Made by a program: the position numbers and the translations under genes. A DNA stretch of 64,000 nt. Origin: Paralichthys olivaceus (taxonomy: Eukaryota; Chordata; Actinopteri; Pleuronectiformes; Paralichthyidae). The stretch spans positions 10,669,001-10,733,000 of the forward strand of contig NC_091102.1 of NCBI RefSeq assembly GCF_024713975.1, given 5' to 3'. Below are positions 47,201-59,200 of the stretch, piece after piece (within the stretch, counting starts at the first letter, position 1; each line of letters starts with the position of its first letter). Under the pieces are notes generated by a model. That model did not search any database, had not been told where the DNA came from, and saw only the letters and a list, made by a program, of their open reading frames with translations.

Positions 47201-48448
47201 TGAGCAGTTTTTGAAATTTCAGTATAAATTTGAATGTGCTTTTATTTTATAGGAATATGTTGCCAGTGATGAGGAGGATGATCCTGAGGTGGAATTTCTC
47301 AAGTCATTATCGTCCAAAGAAAAACAGAAGCTCCTCAGGTAAAAATAAAGCACAGTTTACTCACATTCAAATATTGAAGTTTAAATTAATTCAACTGCAT
47401 GATAATTAAAACAAAATTATACTGCATTTTTAGTCTGAGTATTTTTTTAGCTTGATGTTGATAATGTAACCTGAAAAGAATTATCTTAAATGATCTGATG
47501 AATTACCAGATTACCATGATGTTGTCCTACATAGAAAAATGTATTTGTATTACTGTGTACCAAGGTGATTTTAAATAGTAATAATAATTTGTCACATTCT
47601 GTGTATTTTTTATTCCGCTTACATTTGCTTGATTTGATTGAGCAAATTTATTTGACCTAATATTGGACATCTGTCAGCTGCCTTGTTGGGAAATTACATT
47701 TTTTTTTGTTCTATTATTTAACAGAAAACTTGATCGTCTTGAAAAGAAGAGGGCCAAGAAAAAGAAGAGCAAAAAGCAGAAGAAGAAAAGCAAAAGAAGA
47801 CAGAAAAAAAAGCATGAAAGTAGCAGCAGCTCCAGTGACTCCTCCAGCAGCAGCAGCAGCAGCAGCAGCGATGATAGTGGCTCAGATTCAGACGACCAAG
47901 GCAAGTTCAAGAGCCAAAAGCGAAAGAAGAACAAGAAAAAAGATTCCTGTCGGGATAAGAGCTCCAAGAGCGAGCAACAACTCAAGAGTCAGAGAAAGGC
48001 CTCCTCCTCTCACAGGAGCAGGTCACGGAGCCCTCACGCTGGACAGAGGAGGGCTGAAGAGGAGCCCCGAAATTACAGACAAACGCAGACAGAGAGGGGA
48101 AGGAGTAGGAGTCGAGATCGCAGCCCGGTGAACAAGATCAAGTCGGAGGGGGGTCAAGAGAGACAGAGGCGCACCAGCAGGGACAAGCAGAGGCCCGGCA
48201 GCTCCAAGTCTGGTTTGGAGGAAAGTCGGAGCCGCGACAGAGGCAGGGAGGACAGAGGTACAGACAGGCGTCGCAGCGGAGATGGAGAGAGGGACAGAAG
48301 TGGCACAGATGGAAGGAGAGGCAGAACAGCAGATGGGAGGAGTAGGAGCAGGGAACGGGGGAAAGAAAGGGAGGGCAGAGGAAGGAGTAGAAGTAGGAGC
48401 AGGGAGAGAAGAGAGAGGAGCCAAGACAGAGATAAAAGAAAGCGCTGA
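44228..48448 (+). CDS. cir1: Corepressor interacting with RBPJ 1 (CIR1)
   Basis: Exons: 44228-44299, 44913-45007, 45258-45331, 45469-45482, 45623-45675, 45762-45810, 46025-46145, 46863-46969, 47253-47338 and 47725-48448; all junctions are in phase, giving 464 residues (human 450). The N-terminal CIR domain ([16 protein letters not shown]) is followed by a CCHC zinc knuckle at 125-140 ([16 protein letters not shown]). A conserved [18 protein letters not shown] block and an acidic [12 protein letters not shown] segment come next. The last exon (residues about 224-464) is a Lys-rich, poly-Ser and Arg/Ser-Arg/Asp tail. The family tethers histone deacetylase/SAP30 complexes to the Notch effector RBPJ, and the RS-like tail links it to splicing factors; it is nuclear. 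Exon 4 is only 14 nt. Confidence 0.95.
47820..47871. repeat. cir1: AGC/TCC-type poly-serine repeat in the cir1 coding region
   Basis: It comprises two AGC-rich blocks, the second with about eight consecutive AGC codons, interrupted by TCC/AGT/GAC. It encodes an [15 protein letters not shown] tract in frame and is likely length-variable. Confidence 0.9.
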
Positions 48449-51021
48449 CTGTTGTTTTCAATTGACTTTTCTTTTCCCTATTACAATTACAATGAACATG
48501 TAATGTGAAATAATTTAGAATTTTTTTTATTACTTTAGTAGTTCTTCAGGTTATCACACAGAGTCACTCGACTTAGAATTCAAATTGCAGACATTGTGCA
48601 TGAGTCTCGTTTTCCTCCAGTAGAGGGAAGCAGTTGACAGAAAATATGTGGATGCAGCTCGTTGCTCTCTGTGTTGTCTGGCGCCATATGAAAGGTTCTA
48701 AATTAATTGATTACCATTGGAAGCAATTTGCAGCCATGATCTGTTGATGGGAAAATGTTGGACTCATTTTCATGGTCAGTTGGCCACGAGACAGACTATT
48801 TCTGTTAGTGCAGTTTTTAATCCTCATTCCATTCTTGTGTCTTTTTGGAGGGGAAATATCGACACTGTAAAAACGCCTGCAAAAACTTTTATTTTTAATT
48901 TCGTGATTAAATGTGTAATCCTCTTATTTTAATGGCTGTATTTGTCGCGAATGAAAAGATTGTCAGTGTGATAGATTTGACGGAAAACGAAGTTTGGGTT
49001 TAATCTGTTGAATGGTTACGTTTTAAATGCTCTGGATCCCTGATAGTAAATTATACAATTTTGCGCATGACAAATAATTTTTATAACATTACTAAAAAAA
49101 TCAGACCGTGATCCCGAATGACACAAAATCAAGTGTTTATTTTTTTTAACTTGAGCAACGCGTCTCTCAGATTTCACCGGCCTTAAACTAACTTCAGTCC
49201 AAACATCCAGCGCGTGAATACAGAAAATACGGAGCAAAGATTTTATGAATGCAAACAATGTGTTTTATATTTTTTATATGGGAAATGTATTATGTAGAAT
49301 TTAAGAAAATTGATCTCAAGTTTTTTAGCCTAAATTCATATAATTTTTTTTTGACAAATAAAAAAGATCCACAATTTGATAATATTTTATCTAAAAAATA
49401 ATTAGAACTAAAATATGTATCGGTTGCTAAAAGCATCATCTTAACGCGTACATTTCACACATTTCCTCTGAGTGTTGCTGCTGCTCCTGTGTCTTTTATA
49501 TATTTGGATGAAATTCAAATTGTCAGTCTAATTTGATAGTTTTCACTATCTGGCCGTTTCTTCTAAGCTGCTGTTGCACAAAAGGAAATGAAAATAGTGT
49601 CCCTCTATTGCCTTCTGGTCAATTTAACATCCCCTTTAAAAAAAAAAAAAAAGAAAAGGAGCGGGTGTCTGGGTGAGAAGCTTTTTCCCCTGACGTATAA
49701 TCCAGGTCCTGGACTCAGGCTGTAATTATTCGCCGGCCTTTTTCTCCCTGACAGTCGGATGCTGCACTGGCTGAGCACAAAGAAGTCAGAGAGCATCCTT
49801 GAACCCTTTCAATGCGGGGCCACTGATATTCAAATAACATGCAGCCACCATTTGACTGCGCTGAGCAGAGACCATTTCAAATTCAACATTTGCATGTGAC
49901 TCTTTGCCCCCTTGTCTTTTTTTTACCCCCTGAAGTTAAAAAAAAACTGTTCCCATGTAACATTACGTGGTTTCTGGCAAAGAGGAAAAAAAAGGCGCAT
50001 CCTTATTCTCGGTCCATCGATTGGTATGCAAATGTGAAGCAGTTAATTTGGACAATTAGAATAAATATTCAGGGACCTTTGTCGTCAAACCCCCTCGGAA
50101 ACCCCCCGATAAAGTGGAAGTGAACAAAAGATGCCTCGGAGATTAATTAGATATTTGATAAGACACGAATCCCTAATCGCAAATACAAAACACATGGGGC
50201 TGCGATGTGCTCCAAGTCATAATTAATAGCATTTAACAAGATTTTCATTTAGGCATGAAATGTCTTTTCCGGGGCATTAAACATTGATTTATTCCATAGG
50301 GGAAATAAATAGTGAGTGGCAAGGTATTGTAGGCCTATAGGTGATTTTAAGAAAAATAGCACGTGAATAACATTTTAAATTACCCCCCCCCCCCCCCCCA
50401 AAAAAAATTCTAAAACAATTAAACAAAAAATATATAAAATCTACATCACACAATTACAGCCTTTTTTAAAGATGTTTTAATTACGATAAAATGAAAGTCT
50501 TATACGTGTGACTTTATACAGGTAAACATTTATATATAGATATTTTTTTAGCAAAGAAATAAAAATGGTTAACCAAAGTGGGAAAGAAAGCTGTGTACAT
50601 ACATATCCACAAAGTGCGTCGAAAGTAAACTCCCTGATTTCCAGGATATACCAACACGAACAAAACAATCAGAGCCAAACATTTACATGGAAAATAACAC
50701 ATGGATAGTTTTAGTTGTCAATATACAAGATGTCACTCAAATTGTCCAACCAAAGTTCAACAGGTTTCCGCGCACCCTCAGCAAACATCCTTTCATTTTC
50801 AAGTTGTCCCTAAAATGTCTCCAAAGGCCCGGACAGTAAATCACTGGATTCTTTAGATTTACTGGCGCTTGAATTACTCGTTACGCCTGTTGGAGAATAT
50901 TTTTTTCAGACTTTGTAATCGCCTCTCGGTACATTTTCTCCTGTATTGTCTGTCAGACCCGTTTTTCATTGCTGTGCAGGTTTTGATGTGGTTTGATTTT
51001 TATTTTGGGAGCGAAGCCTCA
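48449..51021. other. Intergenic DNA between cir1 and sp9 (convergent 3' ends)
   Basis: Possible cir1 poly(A) signals are ATTAAA at 48906-48911 and AATAAA at 49357-49362. Roughly 49640-50340 is repeat-poor, with mixed composition and many homeodomain-like cores, and looks like conserved noncoding DNA. A 17-C run sits at 50383-50399. The part from about 50400 to 51021 is AT-rich and probably sp9 3' UTR (minus strand). No coding exon was recognised. Confidence 0.6.
50383..50399. repeat. 17-C homopolymer
   Basis: An uninterrupted C run followed by seven A's, in or near the sp9 3' UTR. Confidence 0.95.
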
Positions 51022-52777
51022 TCAGGGCTCGTCGTGAGGAGACGGGTCTTTGACATTGATTCTGGGGTTCACACCCTCCAAAATAAGTTCGGGGGACTCG
51101 GACCTCGGGGTCTCCAGGTTGCTGGTGTCGGTGTCACTGTCGCTGCCCTTTTTGCCTCCTCCACCCGCCGTGTGCGTTTTGATGTGCTTGCTCAAATGGT
51201 CACTGCGCATGAAGCGCTTGTTGCACACTGGGCACGCAAACCGTTTCTCGCCGGTGTGGGTGCGCAGGTGTCTCTGGAGCTCATCGGACCGAGTGAACCT
51301 TTTGCCGCAGAAAAGCCAGTTGCAGACAAAAGGCCTCTCGCCGGTGTGCCACCTCAAATGCGCTTTGAGGTGAGACGTCTTTCCGTACACTTTACCGCAG
51401 CCGGGGATGTGGCAGCTGTGGAGTCCCTTTCTGCGCAGACTGGCCCCAGCGGGTCCCAGCCGCTCGGCCTCCTGGCAGTTCGGACAGTCACACGTGGCTC
51501 GGCCGGAGTACCGCCTGGACGACCTGGAGGAGCTACTTATTCCTGAGCTGCCCCCAGAGATCATGGCGTTGGCGGCAGAAGCGTCTGTGTACGTGGGGAT
51601 GACTGTTTTGAAACCGTCCTGCGTTAACAGGTGCTGGCTGGTGGACAGTAGATGAGACGCGGAGGGGCTGATCCCCGTGGAGCTGAAGGCCGAGTGGGTC
51701 AGCGAGGAGAAGTCCGGGTTGTAGCCACTCAGCTGGGAGTGGATGGCCTGGGGCGTCCCGGAGTGCAGCGAGGTCTGGAGGGTGCCTGCGGGGTTTTGCA
51801 CATCGAGCCAGGACCCCGGGTTAGTGTGGACATCCCACCACGAAGACGCTCCGTTGGCAACCTCGCCAGAGATGGTTGAGTGGAAACCGGACTTATACCA
51901 CGATTCGTACGGGTGCGCCATGCCCACCCGCGGGTACAGAGTCTCTGCTGATGTGTGGACTTTGGAGATAAACGCCGACTGTCCCGACTCTTGCGTCGTG
52001 ACGCTCGCAGAGTTGGAAAACAGACCGCTGTACTCTGTGGAAAACGCGGACGAGGTCGGGGAGGTGGAGGCTAAGCAAAAAGCGCTGTTACCGGTGCCAC
52101 TGGTCGGTGTTAGTCCTGTTGACGCGCGGCTTGTTGCCACCGCGAAACCGGGCAGACTGGATCCCAAGTTGCAGCTGGAGGAGGTTCTTTTCCACGGATG
52201 AAATCCACCTTTTGAGAAAGCGCTGGAGTCAGGTAGAGTTGTGAGAGGACTGGTGTTGCCGATTTTGTTGCAGGTTGCAGCCAGCATCGCTAGAGGTGTA
52301 GTTCCAAACCGTGGTTCTTCCTGAAGAAAATACAGAAAAAGTTGGAGTTAGAATAGGCAACAACACATGTGGCTGTAAGATTCTGCTTTGACCCGCATAG
52401 CTGAGAGTGATTTACAACAAAACGCAACTCCAACAAATCGATTATAACAATTTTAATTCTTAAAATTGTAATTTGAAGTGCAGTCAATGTGTTTGGAGAA
52501 AGAGAAGGCGAATTAGGCCACGTTAAATGATCTGTTTTACGCTGCGTAAAACACAAAACAAAACGCTGTAAATACGATTTTAATAAACTCATTCCTCAGC
52601 TGCAACAGAGTGATCAGGCAGTAGATTTGACTTTCAATAGTAAAAACAACCGAAACAAGAGACGCAGTAGAAACTCTGAACTCCAAACTTCGTGGAAATG
52701 TCGACCACAACAACTTTACGCACAACTTCAGCGCACAATCACAAAGTCGGACTCACCCCAAGTATAGACGTAGCCAT
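51022..52777 (-). CDS. sp9: Transcription factor Sp9 (Sp/KLF zinc finger)
   Basis: Exon 1 coding is 52777-52757 (MATSILG, 7 codons, donor GTGAGT); exon 2 is 52320-51022 (starting [18 protein letters not shown]), acceptor TTTTCTTCAG. The total is 439 residues. The MATSILG start identifies Sp9 among the Sp5-Sp9 group. The Sp-family SPLTTL motif is near residue 31-36. The Buttonhead box (CDCPNC) is at about 284-289. Three C2H2 fingers span about 310-390 ([61 protein letters not shown]), with the KTSHLKA, RSDELQR and RSDHLSK helices that read GC boxes. Sp9 acts in limb/fin apical ridge FGF signalling and in forebrain interneuron and striatal neuron development. The gene is intact; an internal ATG at 52287 lies inside exon 2 and is not the start. 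Confidence 0.96.
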
Positions 52778-55700
52778 ATCCAGGGTCTGTGCTGTGGTGA
52801 GAGTGTTCGTGGTGTCTGTGCTGTAGATATACGGCTCCAATGTGATTCCAGACTCACCGTGTCCGACGCGGGTCACACGGTTTCTCTCTTGGCTCGCAGC
52901 TCTCGACACTACCTAGTTGTAGAGAGCGTGTTCTTTGAAGTACAGCTGGCGAGGACGCGCAGCCAATCCAAGCGCTGCATTGGTGACCGGGGATGGAGTC
53001 AGCCAATGAGAGACTCGACCGCAGACAGAAACACCAAAAGCCCCGCCGTCAATCATCTGTTGTGCAGCTCCTGCTCCGACTGTCATACAAGACACGATTT
53101 GGTATGTTTTTTTTAATGCACACAGTTATTTTTTATGTTTTCTCACACGAAGCCTCAATGTCTCCTTTTCATTTGCAGAATTGAGTTCACACGCCAGTTC
53201 TCCACGAGGTAAGCGTTTCACTCATTTCACTGCGTTTGTGGATTATGGCACAGCGACACATCTCGTCCGTGCAGCCGCAGGTTTCCCTTCAGATTTTTCA
53301 ATATTCAGATCATGCGCAACACGTCACGAGAGAAACTGTTGCCATTAAATGCAGAGAATCCTGGACGATGCGAGAGACGCTGCTTGTGCTGATGACTTTA
53401 TAAAAACGCGCCTGTTGTCAGGGCATGCTGCTGCGCGCTATATGGCACATTTTACGCACGTAATGTGTGATATGCTCAAGCTTAAAGATTGAAAATCCTT
53501 GTGCTTATATTAGAATAAAAACATGTCAGATGTAGTAGTTTATTGAAGAAGTCGAGAATCAGGCCTAAAAGCACAGACGTCGCTGTTTTGCCACGGTTAT
53601 ATTATTTAATCATTGTCTGAATAAAAACGATTTGTCAGTGATTACATGAGGAAAATTGACGATAGTTTACTTCCAGCCAAAATTCCTCTCGCGTCCATGC
53701 ACGTGCTCTCTCCCCCCTGCTTACTTGTTGGAGGAGTGAAGGTGAGGGGTTAATTAAAAATGACAGCTTGCTTTATCAGTGCGCACAGCAGATCTCCCCC
53801 ATAACACAAGTATTTTATAGGCGGAAAAAGTTGTAGTATCCAGGGGTTGCCCGCTGCCCAAGGCCGCCAGTCATCACCATAAAAAACATTTAACAGGAAG
53901 CAGGATGCCCGTCCTGTAGCTGAGGAATAAAAAATGAATGCCAACATTATCACGCATGTAATTAAACAGTGGACAGATTAGAGGGTGCCGTGTATCACCA
54001 GTTCTCCCTAAAACTCGCTACTCTTATTCTATATATATTTTTGTCTTTTATTATCACCATCCAATTGTCTAAGGCAGCATATGCCACAGCTTGTTAAATG
54101 CTCGGCGGGATAAATGGCGTAATGTAAAATTGACCTGCTCCGATGTGAATCATCATCCCCTTTAAAAGTTAAAGCAATTTTCCAGAGAAAGGCTTGACCG
54201 AAAGATGCGCATTACGATATTCAAAACGGGCAAATAATGCTCCATTATGGAGTGTGAATGGTGCCAGTCAACACAGGCGCAATTTGTTCAAACACCCTTT
54301 TTCCCCCTTTTTGCGTTAAAACCCCACCTTTTTGCAAGGGTGAATAAAAAACCCTTCTCATCAAACACTGAGCGCTGCCAAGAAAATGGAATCATCTTTG
54401 CAATCATGACAATTTGGCAGAGTGCTGTTAACGGTATTAAATGTGGGCGCTGGATAAACAAAGTTGATTGTCGCTAAAGAAGTTAAATTAATTCATGCCT
54501 TAAATGGAAATCAAGGCAAAAATAAAAACTGTCATCTGTATTTTCAAAAAATTGAATTACCTTTCAATTTAGTTCACAGAATTGTTATTAGTAAAACATA
54601 ATATCAAAATTGTATTTAGTTGAAATTCATATTTAATATATACTGTTCATATATATCTCTATATATTTATAGAGATATATATAAATAATTTTTTCAGATG
54701 TTAATATTCTTGTATTGTTTTTACATTTCAATAATCAGCAGTTCAGCTTGGAATAATGATGCCCTTAAGTTCTAACAAAGAAAACTACATTTAACATTTA
54801 TGCAACAACTCACTTACATGTCTTTTTAAATAAAAATGTATTTGTGAGGAGATGTATTTGTTGCATGAACCCAGAATAATAAGATAATCGAGCATTTTCA
54901 AATGTTTTCCTGAGACAAAGGGAGGGAGAACATGATCTTGCCTTGTCATTCAAGTGAGAATTTTCAGTCGAATCTGTAATTCCGGACTCCATTCGTGTGC
55001 CACTTCTCTGTGGCAATTAGGAGCCTATTACAAGCCATTAGATTGATCAATGTACCTTAAACAATGGGAATGATTTATATGGTCGAACAAAACGCTCTGC
55101 ACCTATTGTGATGAGTCTAAGTGGGGGTGCATCCATCAACAAAAGATAAATGATTAATTCAGACCCATTCATTTGAATTCTCCCGACAAAGCAGAGCCCC
55201 ACTCGCCTCAAATCCAGATTATTAGAGGCTCATTTTCTGCATGTTAAACCAGACAGGCTGCCGGATTGGGTGATGGTTTTTGGTTGTGCCCCTGTGTGTT
55301 TTAATTTGTATTTCTACTAAGGGAAGTTTATTTGAGGACATTTAACTAATTGTTGTAATTTTGTGTGCTCGTGTGGTTACACCTGTTTCTCTCAAAAGGG
55401 GGCTGGAGGAAAGTGCAAGGATGTTGTACTTTATTTCTTCGGTGCTTAAGCTGTTTGTCTGACGACATACAGTGGATGCTTATTGAATTTAAAAAGTCAG
55501 TGCAAGTATGAAGATTTTGTCGAGATGCTTTAACCAATGATATCTTATATTTAGGTTGTGATGGTGCATTTTAAAATACAAACAATGCTGAAAACAGTAT
55601 TTATCCTCTGTTTTCTCCTGGTTGGCTTTAAATGACAATGTCTGAGTGTCTGAGTCTATTACCTGCACTTGGGCAGATCATGGTTTCTTTCATGCCTGCA

Positions 55701-56254
55701 GAGGTCACAGCAAAAGAATATTGAATCAACATATTGTTACATTAAAGCAGCCTGAAATAAACTGCTCAGGAATTATGATTAATTTCTATAGGAAGCGTAG
55801 GGGAAGTGACAAAACTGCTTGGCGCTGTCAGCACACAGATTCAAGTCCTGGATGTCTCAAGTTAAACGACTGTCAGGCACATGATTCAAATGTTAATAGA
55901 AAGAGGGCAGCTGTTGTCAAAGCCTGTGATAAAGATTGACTCCACTTTCAGAGCCCCCACCTTTCAAGTCCTCTGCAAAATCTTACAGCAGCTCATCAAC
56001 CTGCATTGATAGTATCGACAGCTAAATTTGGCAGCACAGGTCAGCACGCCAGCTTACAGTGTCGACTTTCATTTCCAGAGTCTGCATGTTCTATTCTGAG
56101 CTCAGGGGGAGCGAACAAGTCGAAGTGCAGTCGACTGGTTGCATTTAAGGACTTAGCCCATTTTCTGTCAATGAGCGCGTGTGTGTTTATCCCTCCGAGC
56201 CTGTGAGCTGTGGTGGAAGTCAGCAAAAAAACCAAAAAATCTCAAGTGTGAGAA
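52778..56254. other. Divergent intergenic region sp9-ola1
   Basis: It begins with the sp9 5' UTR and a GC-richer promoter zone (about 52780-53100). No coding exon was recognised. Blocks at about 53690-54480 and 54890-55330 are repeat-poor with clustered developmental-type motifs. Examples are TTAATTAA near 53750, GTAATTAAAC near 53960, the palindrome ATTGATCAAT at 55042-55051 and SOX-type ACAATGG at 55061-55067. An AT hairpin lies at 54650-54681. The last 250 bases before 56255 should hold the ola1 promoter and 5' UTR; no TATA box was seen. Confidence 0.6.
54650..54681. repeat. Perfect AT-rich inverted repeat (14-bp arms)
   Basis: TATATATCTCTATA, loop TATT, then TATAGAGATATATA. The arms are exact complements. 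It lies about 1.9 kb upstream of the sp9 start codon. Confidence 0.9.
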
Positions 56255-59200
56255 ATGGCTCCAAAGAAGGTGCGTTTAGTTAAGGGAGAGCTCCATTCAA
56301 AAAAAAAAAAAAAAAAAATTAGAATGCACTGTAGATTATGTAATGGCAAATGCTGGTTCTGACTACAAGACGTCTCCACGCTGTCTTTATTAGGGAAAAG
56401 GAGATTCAGCAACGCCTCCACCACTGATTGGAAGATTTGGCACCTCATTGAAAATAGGAATTGTTGGCCTCCCCAATGTTGGGTAAGTAAAAGATTTTTT
56501 ATGTGCCTATAAATCTGTAGCCTTCTTACCAAGCGCTGCATGCACCAACATGTGCTCTGTTCACTACAAGTGCCTCCTGTGAAAGTATGTCAGGCAGGAT
56601 GTAAACTGATCGTAGTAAACACTGAACTCCTGAAATTTAACTTTAAGAAATACTGTGTTTCAAATTTTCTGACATGAGTTGCTGCACATGACACTTTATA
56701 CTGAAACTAGTAAAATGTCATGAAACATGGAGCCATAAAGCAAAAATAAATCCTGCTACCTAGATGACTGTCTGTTGAGTTTTTTTTGAATGTCCCTGAA
56801 CAACCTGAGGAGTATTTCTTCAGCTGTTAAGCTGTTGGGCTCATGTGCCCCCATAAGTATCAAATCCCACAAGAGCTTTTCATCTAGCGTCTTCCTGTGT
56901 CCTAAATATCCATGTGTCTAAATAATGGTGTGAGAGTTATATTGTTTTTACAGCAAAATAGTGTGGTGGCAGACTTTAAAGCCATCAAAACACACATCTA
57001 TATGAAATATTTTTGATTGTTGTTATAATCATTAATACTGCAATGTGTAGTATGTATTCAGTGTGTCTAAATGCGGGTTAGATTATTATGGCTGTGTGTT
57101 TCCAGCTGTAGAAAATTGGCACTTTCATTCTCTGTACCATCTTATTTGTCATAATCCATTTACATTTAAATGACAGCAAGCAGCTTTCTTCCTCCGTCTC
57201 TGCTGCAGATAGGACAGAAAACTCGTTATTAATAACACTGGTGGCCATTACGTGAACTGCACTCAGCATCATGTTCACAAACAAGTTAGCATGCTCCCAC
57301 TGTAGGCATGACCAAGCATCTTGGGGATGGGCCCAAACAGTGACATGACATATACGAGACTGAATGTGATTGATTGACATTACGATGATAAATGAGGTAA
57401 CTAATGTCAAACTGTCATCATAGATTGTCTATAAAATATAGTTTATATCAGTTAGAGTCTCTAGTGCTGGCACAGCGCTAAAACAAAGTGAAGATAACTC
57501 TGGCTCTGTGAGAAAACGTTCATGTTTTTTAAGATTTATAAAGTTGTCATCAGTTTTTGAATTGAACTGAATACTCTGCCGTTCCCGTGACACTGGTCAC
57601 AGTCATAGTTTTCTCCAACAGATGGCGACTCCACTGGTCGCAAAAAGAAGTTTCTTTCTATAGAAGTCTGATAAAATGACCCTTCTTCTCACCTGATTTG
57701 AGTCAGAAAACATTTTCATTGATTTCATTTAATTGATGTTCTTCCAAGTCTTCTTCATAACTAAATCCCATTCAGAGTAAAATAGACGATCAAACATGGC
57801 ATGCACTGGGGTGTGGATACGCTGTGATTGATAGCTAGTACTGTCCAATGGTTGCAGGTCGCGGATGTAGTAGTCGCTGATGTAGTTTTAGCTATTGTTG
57901 CTAAGTGTTTGCAATCGAAGACAGCCGAAGAGAGTTGTTGAAAGAATGTCACATCCTTTTATTGAAAATGGTGAGTGGTGATAGTGACATTCTGAACAGT
58001 GTTTGTTCAAGCAACCTCTATGGTTGTATTGGTGAGGTGGACAATATGAGAAGAACCCGTACTGCAGGGCCATAGAGTGTGTCTGTGTGTGTGTGTCTGT
58101 GATGCTGACACACTGTCTCACACTGTCTGCATCCACCAAGACCTTCAGCATCATCTCTGACAGGATCTGATCACTGGGCCGATCCTGCAGGACTGCTTTC
58201 ATGTAACTTTTAGAGAGAGGTCCTCCTCTGTCCGGACAATAAGGTTCTCATTTTTTTCCAGCTCCTTAAATAAGTTTAAGCAGCCCAATAAGATTTCACA
58301 ACTTGAAGGGACAGGTAAGACCCAAGGTGACGTAACATTATCAGTCACTGAATCAGTGAAATTGAATCCTGTGATAATGTCTCAGTTAAACTGCAGAAAG
58401 GTTGAGAGTATCTTTTAGATGACCACTGTAAGTATATAGTTAGATAACCTATATAGAAAATGGAGAATAAGCAGTCGGTTTAGATTGAGTTTTCTGAAGT
58501 TGTTTGTGCTTCTTCTGTCCTACCAGACTTTGGATCTTATTGCACAGAGATCCCTTCAGTGTCCAGTGTTTCGATTTCCACTGTGGCAAAAAAAACACAA
58601 TTTCTTCCTGGTCTATAAGAAGTAGAACTCATTGAGGTTGTGTGCTGCCGTACCACATTTGTGACAAGTACAACTTGTCAACCCTCTTACGGTTTCTTTG
58701 TGAATGCACGATCACATGCCAGCCTGCTGTTAGTTGGGCGTGACTACCATTCTTCACAAACATGGGAAACTCGAAAGTGTGATTCAGCCTGCCCTGCAGC
58801 TATTTCTACACCATTTCTAGACCTTTTTCTGTTTACGGCCAGTTCTCTTGGATGTAGACACTAAAAAGGTTTAGTTATGTCCATTTAACTCCTCATTCAG
58901 ACAGCATACATATGACCTAAATGCTTCTGGTCAAAGCTTGACTCCAGTTATATACCAGATGCATAAGCTTGCAGGCTTTTGCCAAATGCATCAACACAGA
59001 CTTCTCATGAAACCTATCATTGACTGGTGTTCAAATGTAAATGAAGAAACCAACATAAAAAGCTTGTGAAAAATTAATATAATAGGTAAACACAGGCATA
59101 TTTGGTCAGTTTTAAACAGTTCTGTTGTTGGCGTACCACAGCTGTTTTTTATTCACCACCAACAACAACTGCAAAGTTAATGAATTGTTGTGCAGTGAAA

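Noticed and set aside
48023-48461. Long minus-strand frames rich in Pro, Ser and Leu opposite the last cir1 exon
   Set aside because: Low-complexity shadow of the Arg/Ser/Lys-rich coding tail.
50869-51546. A 225-codon plus-strand open frame opposite sp9
   Set aside because: It is the antisense of the conserved zinc-finger exon; its residues follow from sp9 codon use and show no family of their own.
54239-54252. Possible CArG (SRF) box CCATTATGG near sp9
   Set aside because: Only five A/T bases separate CC and GG, so it does not fit the CC(A/T)6GG rule.
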